This document shows positions 56,823 to 64,000 of a stretch of DNA of 64,000 nt, one piece after another. Every line of letters begins with the position of its first letter. The stretch's first letter is position 1. Position numbers and translations under genes: made by a program. Under the pieces are notes generated by a model. That model was not told the origin of the DNA, did not search any database, and saw nothing but the letters and a program-made list of their open reading frames with translations. The DNA comes from Fallopia convolvulus (lineage: Eukaryota; Streptophyta; Magnoliopsida; Caryophyllales; Polygonaceae), in NCBI GenBank assembly GCA_964016875.1, contig OZ024730.1, positions 28,373,295-28,437,294 of the forward strand, read 5' to 3'.

Positions 56823-59456
56823 TCATGGTGGTTCATGTCTGGCCATGTTAGGGTCTTGAGATACCTTGCCTGTAGCTTTACTGCCTCTGTGCACTTGAAT
56901 TGCTAAATTAGGACCTTCTTCTTCTATCAGTAAGCTCGATATCCCTGGGTTATTGGTGTAGTCCGAAAGCCAAGGTGGTTTGGACTTTTCTGTAACCTCT
57001 GTAGTAGGGCCTTTGTGCATGGGAGCATCAGTGATCGGCAGATGTGGCTCGGTAGGGACTGTGGTGTCGAGTTCGGGTTGAGTCAACTCTAGTTGTTCCA
57101 CTCCAATTGGGTCGTTGGCTTTTTGATCTAAATTGAATTCCACCCGTTCCTCTCCTATATCAAAAGTGAGGATTCCCTTACGCACATCAACTCTTGCTCC
57201 TGCTGTGGCTAAGAATGGTCGCCCGAGAATTATGGGGACATGAGGGTCTTCAGGCATATCAAGGACAATAAAATCATTCGGTATAAAGAATTTGCCGACT
57301 TGAATAGGGTAATCGTCCACTACTCTTGTTGCTTTGACACTTGACCTATCTGCCATGTATAGATTCATGTCTACTGGTTCCAGTGGTCCCATATTGGCTT
57401 TAGACCAGATTGAGAGTGGAACAAGACTAGCATTGGCACCAAGATCGCATAAAGCCTTGAACTTGTGGTTGCCTATGCCGATTGTGATTGCAAACCTCCC
57501 AGGATCTCCAAGCTTTTCTGGAAGAGCTATGGATCTGACCTCATCCTGCAACTCTATAATAGATCTTTTCCTGCTAAGAATATCTTTCAAAAATTTTGTG
57601 TAAGCCGGCATTTCGCTTAGGGCCTCAGCGAATGGGATGGAAATATTAATGCCCTGAAGAATCTTAACGAAACGCTTGAACTTACTCTCAGTAGAGTAAA
57701 TAGATTTCTTAGTTGGAAATGGAAGAGTTTTCACCATTCTCGGAACCAAGTTAGGCTCGAGAGGTGAGAGTACCGGGTCGACACTGGGGTCGTTCGGTGT
57801 CCTCGGCGGGTCGTTACCGACCCTGGTGGGGTCGTTAACTACCCTGGGATTGAGAGGAGGACTCGGTTTAGAAAACTTACCTGGGGTGGGCTCGTCAGGA
57901 ATCCTCGGAGCCTCGTCATCCTGGCTTGTAGGTTCGGTACTAGCTCTCGCTGGCTCGTTAACGAGCTGGATGGCGAGATCTTGTTCCTCCTTCTCTTCAG
58001 CTTGAACTCTCTCCGGTAGTGTCTTCCCGCTTCTAAGGTGTACCGCTGCTATTTGGCCTCCAGGGTTCTCTTCGGGACGACCCGGGAGTTGCCCTTGTGG
58101 TCTTGGGATCCGTGCAGCAAGGTCTCCTAGTTGGGAATCAACACTCCTCTTCAAAATATCGAACTCTCCCCATCTTTTATCCAATCCGTTGATGCTCTCT
58201 TTAATCTCTTGAACCCATGATGGTGTCTCCTGATGGCCTGGAGGTAGATATGGTGCAGGTCGTCTATCTTGCGGGGGCCCTGTGTAATTATGATTTGTAT
58301 TCTGATTGCCCCATGATTGATAGTTGTTCGACCTGTCATTATAATTAGGCTGGTTCCTGTAGGGTCCTCTCATGTAATTCATCTCAGCTATCGTCTCAGC
58401 GGTTCTAACCTGCTCAATGTTAGTGCAAGCAGAAGTGCTATGCGCAGAAGAACCACATTCTTGACATGATTGAGAGGATTTCAGAAAACTTACCTGTTTC
58501 CTCAAACGGTTGACCTCATCTTGTAAGAATTGATTTTTAACATCGGGGTCAACTTCATCTCGATTGGGCACATAGAGACGTTTTTGAGTTTGTGGAGCCT
58601 GCTGGGTTCCGTACATAGCATCGTAATTCGCCAGCTTGTCCAACAGTTCCCACGCCTCTGTCGAGTTCATCTCTATAAAACCGCACGCAGTATGCGTGTT
58701 GATGCGGTTCTTGGTCTCCGCGTTGATACCCTGGAAAAAGATTTCTTGCAATACATATAAAGGTTGCCCATGAGTAGGAAATTGTCTAAGCATCTCTTTA
58801 AATCTTTCCCATGTTTCAACAAATGTCTCATTAGGCAACTGGTGATAAGAGGTGATACGTTTCCTTAACTCCGTTGTCTTAGCAGGAGGGAAAATTTTTG
58901 TAAGAAATTGATCATACAAAGCTTTCCAAGTCCTGATAGACTTAGAAGGTAGGCTCTCTAACCAGTTCAGGGCCTTTCCAGTAAGTGACCATCTAAAAGC
59001 TTTTAACAGAACATATTCTAGTGAGACACCTTCAGCAGCTATGGTGTCACATAAATCAAGAAAATTTCTAATATGCTCCATAGGGCACTCAGCAGGTTTC
59101 CCTTCAAACTGAGCCCGTTTAATCAAGGATATAAATTGAGACTTGATCTCAAAAGGTTTCTCTATCGCAGGAAGCACAATAGGAGATTCTGGCACCCTCA
59201 GTTCCGGATGCATGTATTGCTTGGCATTCCTTGAATAGGCGTTTAGCTCTTCTTGCAGTCGAGCCTTGTCTGCATCAGCGCCGTCCTTCTCGGCTTTTAA
59301 TGCCTCCATCTGGGTCCGGAGGATTTCTAACTCTCGAGCCATCTCTTCAGCTATGGCCATGGCTCGGTTTTCTCGGAGTCGTCGGTGCAGGGAACGTTCG
59401 GGTTCTGAGTAATAACTGGAGCTATCAAACTGAAGCCTTCTTCGTCCTACCGGCAT
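56823..59456 (-). CDS. Athila-like gag-protease polyprotein (intact frame, ~877 aa)
   Basis: The frame is open from before the primer site; the ATG at 59456 (MPVGRRRLQFDSSS) is the likely start, since the same start occurs at 63859 in the third copy and upstream lies the primer site. Order: coiled coil at residues ~45-75 (ELEILRTQMEALKAEKDG); gag core (MEHIRNFLDLCDT, LKAFRWSLTGKALNWLESLP, YHQLPNETFVETWERFKEML); zinc knuckle C-x2-C-x4-H-x4-C at about 330 (CQECGSSAHSTSAC); proline-rich part with VVNDPTRVGNDPPRTPNDP; protease near 670 with CDLGANASLVPLS (D-L-G, as in other Athila elements) and VPIILGRPFLATAGARVDV. The product would assemble into cytoplasmic particles that package element RNA, relying on another element for RT and integrase. 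Confidence 0.85.
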   Translation of the reverse strand: MPVGRRRLQFDSSSYYSEPERSLHRRLRENRAMAIAEEMARELEILRTQMEALKAEKDGADADKARLQEELNAYSRNAKQYMHPELRVPESPIVLPAIEKPFEIKSQFISLIKRAQFEGKPAECPMEHIRNFLDLCDTIAAEGVSLEYVLLKAFRWSLTGKALNWLESLPSKSIRTWKALYDQFLTKIFPPAKTTELRKRITSYHQLPNETFVETWERFKEMLRQFPTHGQPLYVLQEIFFQGINAETKNRINTHTACGFIEMNSTEAWELLDKLANYDAMYGTQQAPQTQKRLYVPNRDEVDPDVKNQFLQDEVNRLRKQVSFLKSSQSCQECGSSAHSTSACTNIEQVRTAETIAEMNYMRGPYRNQPNYNDRSNNYQSWGNQNTNHNYTGPPQDRRPAPYLPPGHQETPSWVQEIKESINGLDKRWGEFDILKRSVDSQLGDLAARIPRPQGQLPGRPEENPGGQIAAVHLRSGKTLPERVQAEEKEEQDLAIQLVNEPARASTEPTSQDDEAPRIPDEPTPGKFSKPSPPLNPRVVNDPTRVGNDPPRTPNDPSVDPVLSPLEPNLVPRMVKTLPFPTKKSIYSTESKFKRFVKILQGINISIPFAEALSEMPAYTKFLKDILSRKRSIIELQDEVRSIALPEKLGDPGRFAITIGIGNHKFKALCDLGANASLVPLSIWSKANMGPLEPVDMNLYMADRSSVKATRVVDDYPIQVGKFFIPNDFIVLDMPEDPHVPIILGRPFLATAGARVDVRKGILTFDIGEERVEFNLDQKANDPIGVEQLELTQPELDTTVPTEPHLPITDAPMHKGPTTEVTEKSKPPWLSDYTNNPGISSLLIEEEGPNLAIQVHRGSKATGKVSQDPNMARHEPP

Positions 59457-59532
59457 ACACTGAGAAAACAAACAAAGAAAACAAAAACGGGGTCGGGCTA
59501 GTCCCGATCCCAAAGATAAACTAACAACTCGT

Positions 59533-59557
59533 TGCTTCCCCGGCAACGGCGCCAATT
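59533..59557 (-). other. Athila primer-binding site
   Basis: Minus strand: TTGGCGCCGTTGCCGGGGA next to the LTR, the standard Athila primer site (tRNA-Asp type). Confidence 0.85.
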
Positions 59558-59560
59558 TGT

Positions 59561-61062
59561 TGATAGGGTTTCTCGGCCAACAAATAAATTTGTAAGTCAA
59601 GACCCCGCTGAGTACAGTGGAGTGAGGATCGTTCCACAGGAAGTAAGGTTGTTTGTCTATCAATCTAATAAAAATCAAATAAAATCAAACACAATCACTC
59701 ACGAGATGCCTCGTTAACGACCTTGTCAGGATCGTTACCGAACCACTGAACACAAATATACCAATTAACGACCTAATAAAATTCTAATTAATACTCGGTA
59801 CCGAAGCAAGCATTCAGCAACGAAGATTTATCATAAATAATTCAATAAAACAAATATCTAGGATAAGGGACACCACAACATAGCCAAGCATAAGAATTCG
59901 TAAGAAGATAAGATCATGCCTTTAAATAGATAGAGTCATCAACTTTCATTGACTTAACAAGTAAATTAATCTATTTTCATAAACTAACTCACTCTATTGC
60001 TTGTTTTGGATCTAAAGCTTGAAACTTCCGTTTTCAAACAATATCAACCTTCAAGTTACTAACTTTCTCTTTCAATCAAGTTAAAACTCAAATTACCTCA
60101 ACTCCCGTTTCGGTATTAAGCACAACAAACAATCTCAATAAAGATAAAAGGCATTCAACACACAATCTTACTCATCAAACATGCTCAACTATGCCGGGCT
60201 TAACCCCGACCCTAGAAAAATAGACTACTCACTACTCATGATTAAGAAACTAAAAACTTCAATAAAAATAAACATTGAAACAAAACTAAAACTTAAATTA
60301 ATAACAAAAATATCGTCTTACAGAGAATCAGAAGAAAACCAAAACAAAACAATCACCGAACCACAAACTCGATCAACGAATCTCAGAAACCGTCGTCACC
60401 GACCCTCGTCACCGACTTCCGATCCGGCTCTCTCTCCTTCGGCCTTCCTTCTCCTCCAAAACTAGCTCTAAAACTCTACTCCAAAATTAAGCCTCCCCTC
60501 TCTATGCTAGATAGAAGGGTATTTATACTAGAAAATCCTAAAAAACTAAAAAGGCTAAAAGATAAAAACTTTCCTAAGAAGATAGAAACAATCTCTAAAA
60601 GATAGAAATAAAATCTAGAAAGATATTAAACCCTAAAATACATATTCTAATAACCCATAAAGATTCTAAGAAGATACTCAACCGATACGGAAATAAATTC
60701 CCGCTCAGGATCGGTGAATAATAAAATAATACTCCGAAATCTTTCTCTTCGTGGCCTCGTTAACGACCCTTTACAGCCTCGTTAACGAGCCTGGGGTTTT
60801 GTTTTCTTCAACACCTCCTCTCGTTTTCTTGAGCTTTGACTTCTTAAATCTTGCACTTTCCCGTCCTTCACTGTGATGCTCCAAATTTAGCTCCTTTCCT
60901 CGCTAAAACCTGCAAAATACACAAAATAGCGTAGATTCCACCCTTTTCATAGATTTATGCAAAACTAACTAAAAATACTCAAAACTAAACCTAAACTAGA
61001 CAAAATTAATCCTAATAAGCAAAGAAAACCTATCAAAAACTATACCAAAAATGCGAACATCA
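59561..61062 (-). mobile_element. Athila 5' LTR (right)
   Basis: 1502 bp, almost identical to 50752-52262 and, inverted, to 62227-63739. Modules near 59708-59748 and 60755-60795. Confidence 0.85.
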
Positions 61063-61280
61063 AAATACCCCCTACTTAGACTTGCTTGTCCTCAAGCAAG
61101 TCTAAGTAACAACTAAGACCTACTTTATACAATGGTACAATGGTTCAACTAAGACCAAAAATGCGAACATCAAAATACCGTTTTTGGTCGAAATTAATGC
61201 GAGCGATCTCTTATTATTATCACACATACATTAACCTGGTTCACAACTAAGACCTACTTTATACAATGGTTCAAATTTTA
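61063..61280. other. Rearranged junction with palindrome and templated filler
   Basis: Begins with about 40 bases of Athila 3' region (CCCCCTACTTAGACTTGC), then a perfect 16-bp palindrome arm (61073-61088 and 61093-61108), then two partial copies of nearby sequence: ACTAAGACCTACTTTATACA occurs at about 61111 and 61247, and AAAAATGCGAACATCAAAAT occurs at the LTR edge and again at 61155. Confidence 0.75.
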
Positions 61281-62226
61281 TGATACGGAGCATAGCAAAG
61301 GAATAGAAATGGCACTAGCATAAGTATCTGTACTCTGTACGAATTTGGTAAAATATAATTTATTTATTTTAAAAATAAATTAATTTAATTTTTTATTATT
61401 AGAAGAGAAATGCACATATATATGGGTACAAAATTTTAAATTAATATGCTTTTTAGATAAACTAAATATATTAATTAATAGGATTGAAATTTCCATCTAT
61501 AAGAATTTGTTAGAGGGAATTTGGATATATGGATAAGAATTACTTAGGATATGATAATGGATAGCATTGAGAAATTACTAATTAATCACTAGTTTGCAAA
61601 AATCAGGAATTTGTCCGTTATAGAATCTTGTTAGTTGTGATATCTTAATGGAAGGGAATAAAACCAAACCAAATCAGATATTAATTATAATGAAATTATA
61701 TTTCTATATAATTAAATTAAATATTTAAGGGGACGATTTTTTGATCAAGATATTTAAATATGTAGAGTATATAGCAGGACATTTTTGATTAATATGTTTT
61801 TTAGATAAACACTAAATTTATTAATTAAGTACGTAGTAGATAGAAAAGATCACTAATTTTTTTTATCAAGATATTTAAGTACGTAGAGTATATAGCAGGA
61901 TTTTGATTGTAATATATATTTTTGATTTTTGATTTTCATTTGTTCTTATCCTTTTGTTTAGATTTAAGTACGTAGAAGGTACAAAAGATCACTAACAAAT
62001 CATATATAGGTGATTTGAATAGATTAATAATAAATAAATATTATTATTGGAGGATTAAATAAATCTAAATTAACAAAAGGATAAGAACAAATGAATTTAC
62101 AAAAAATTTTAATTAGGGTTTAATGGGTTATTAAATTTTATGATTGAATTATTTTTTTCTTAGTCTTGATGACATGGCGTCAAATGTGCGACACATAAGC
62201 AAATTGAATTACATGCTGACATGGAT
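61281..62226. other. AT-rich intergenic spacer
   Basis: No frame or element recognised. AGTACGTAGAG(T)ATATAGCAGGA-type sequence repeats at about 61750-61910. The last five bases TGGAT are the presumed left target site of the next LTR. Confidence 0.35.
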
Positions 62227-63739
62227 TGATGTTCGCATTTTTGGTATAGTTTTTGATAGGTTTTCTTTGCTTATTAGGATTAATTTTGTCTAGTTTAGGT
62301 TTAGTTTTGAGTATTTTTAGTTAGTTTTGCGTAAATCTATGAAAAGGGTGGAATCTACGCTATTTTGTGTATTTTGCAGGTTTTAGCGAGGAAAGGAGCT
62401 AAATGGAGCTAAATTTGGAGCATCACAGTGAAGGACGGGAAAGTGCAAGATTTAAGAAGTCAAAGCTCAAGAAAACGAGAGGAGGTGTTGAAGAAAACAA
62501 AACCCCAGGCTCGTTAACGAGGCTGTAAAGGGTCGTTAACGAGGCCACGAAGAGAAAGATTTCGGAGTATTATTTTATTATTCACCGATCCTGAGCGGGA
62601 ATTTATTTCCGTATCGGTTGAGTATCTTTTTCGAATCTTTATGGGTTATTAGAATATGTATTTTAGGGTTTAATATCTTTCTAGATTTTATTTCTATCTT
62701 TTAGAGATTGTTTCTATCTTTTTAGGAAAGTTTTTATCTTTTAGCCTTTTTAGTTTGTTAGGATTTTCTAGTATAAATACCCTTCTATCTAGCATAGAGA
62801 GAGGAGGCTTAATTTTGGAGTAGAGTTTTAGAGCTAGTTTTGGAGGAGAAGGAAGGCCGAAGGAGAGAGAGCCGAATCGGAAGTCGGTGACGAGGTTCGG
62901 TGACGAAGGTTTCCGAGATTCGTTGATCGAGTTTGTGGTTCGGTGATTGTTTTGTTTTGGTTTTCTTCTGATTCTCTGTAAGACGATATTTTTGTTATTA
63001 ACTTAAGTTTGAGTTTTGTTTCAATGTTTATTTTTATTGAAGTTTTTAGTTTCTTAATCATGAGTAGTGAGTAGTCTATTTTTCTAGGGTCGGTGTTAAG
63101 CCCGGCATAGTTGAGCATGTTTGATGAAGTAAGATTGTGTGTTGAATGCCTTTTATCTTTATTGAGATTGTTTGTTGTGCTTAATACCGAAACAGGAGTT
63201 GAGGTAATTTGAGTTTTAACTTGATTGAAAGAGAAAGTTAGTAACATGAAGGTTGATATTGTTTGAAAACGGAAGTTTCAAGCTTTAGATCCAAAACAAG
63301 AAATTGAGTGAGTTAGTTTATGAAAATAGATTAATTTACTTGTCAAGTCAATGAAAGTTGATGACTCTATCTATTTAAAGGCATGATCTTATCTTCTTAC
63401 GAATTCTTATGCTTGGCTATGTTGTGGTGTCCCTTATCCTAGATATTTGTTTTATTGAATTATTTCTGATAAATCTTCGTTGCTGAATGCTTGCTTCGGT
63501 ACCGAGTATTAATTAGAATTTTATTAGGTCGTTAATTGGTATTTTTGTGTTCGGTGGTTCGGTAACGATCCTGACAAGGTCGTTAACGAGGCATCTCGTG
63601 AGTGATTGTGTTTGATTTTATTTGATTTTTATTAGATTGATAGACAAACAACCTTGCTTCCTGTGGAACGATCCTGACTCCACTGTACTCAGCGGGGTCT
63701 TGACTTACAAATTTATTTGTTGGCCGAGAAACCCTATCA
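62227..63739 (+). mobile_element. Athila 5' LTR of a third copy
   Basis: TGATGTTCGCATTTTTGG start, GAGAAACCCTATCA end; nearly identical in inverted orientation to the other Athila LTRs. Followed by a primer site with changes (TTGGCGCAGATGCCGGGGA). Confidence 0.85.
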
Positions 63740-63858
63740 ACAAATTGGCGCAGATGCCGGGGAAGCAACGAGTTGTTAGTTATCTTTGGGATCGGGACTA
63801 GCCCGACCCCGTTTTTGTTTTTAATTTTTTTTGTTTTCTTTTTTTGTTTTCTCAGTGT

Positions 63859-64000
63859 ATGCCGGTAGGACGAAGAAGGCTTCAGTTTGATAGCTCCAGT
63901 TATTACTCAGAACCCGAACGTTCCCTGCACCGATGACTCCGAGAAAACTGAGCCATGGCCACAACTGAAGAAATGGCTCGAGAGTTAGAGATCCTCCGGA
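63859..64000 (+). pseudogene. Athila gag start, third copy, running off the window
   Basis: Begins MPVGRRRLQFDSSSYYSEP as in the copy at 59456, but the reading frame has two in-frame TGA codons within the first ~40 codons (near 63931 and 63946). Compared with the other copy they lie where CGA codons stand. Confidence 0.8.

Larger units (their letters stand above)
50752..61062 (-). mobile_element. Nearly complete non-autonomous Athila-like element
   Basis: LTRs at 50752-52262 and 59561-61062 are almost identical and each has TGATAGGG...ACATCA ends (plus strand). In minus orientation the order is LTR, primer site, gag-protease, 1.2-kb non-coding, ATHILA ORF, long 3' region, polypurine tract, LTR. 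RT, RNase H and integrase are absent. The outer flanks do not match, and the right LTR is followed by more Athila 3' sequence, so the element is part of a rearranged array. Confidence 0.85.

Overview
This window looks like nuclear DNA of a flowering plant, most likely a eudicot. It is AT-rich, contains one intron-rich plant housekeeping-type gene, and is otherwise packed with plant LTR retrotransposons (Athila-, Tat- and chromovirus-like Ty3/Gypsy, some Copia), LINE fragments, Helitrons and MITEs, many of them nested. Nothing prokaryotic was seen: no operons, no CRISPR array. I saw no organelle-derived block, but did not test this systematically.

Layout. 1-1.7 kb: arrays of short GTGCATT repeats with two tRNA-like sequences facing each other. 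2.36-5.31 kb: a solo Gypsy-type LTR with a perfect 5-bp target duplication. 6.27-10.38 kb (minus): an apparently intact eight-exon gene for a TLC-domain membrane protein (about 267 aa); its introns hold a Tourist MITE and a Stowaway MITE that itself contains a small Helitron. 11.4-22 kb: a graveyard of RNase H, gag-protease, integrase, RTE-LINE and gag fragments, with a MULE-like and a perfect hAT MITE inserted. 22.4-28.4 kb: tandem arrays, a TIR element and two solo LTRs. 28.5-31.6 kb: a broken L1-type LINE containing a Copia-type solo LTR. 31.6-39.1 kb: a transposon with about 300-bp inverted repeats carrying a plant-mobile-domain gene; it contains a hAT MITE and a Helitron, and the Helitron contains a 3.2-kb MULE-like element loaded with tRNA-like genes and GTGCATT arrays. 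39.2-43.5 kb: a Tat-type element with both LTRs. 44.2-64 kb: a Tat-type gag-protease element interrupted by Athila-type elements, one nearly complete (50.75-61.06 kb, minus) with gag-protease and an ATHILA ORF but no reverse transcriptase or integrase; a third Athila copy starts at 62.2 kb and runs off the window.

Main observations. A paired palindrome module (cores CGTTAACG or CGGTACCG) recurs many times through the Athila- and Tat-like elements, in LTRs, non-coding regions and even inside their reading frames. A MULE-like element combines tRNA-like genes, a FAR1-like exon and a higher-order GTGCATT array. Several insertions can be dated relative to one another because removing the inner element restores the outer one exactly. 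All family names rest on reading motifs by eye; no database search was possible.
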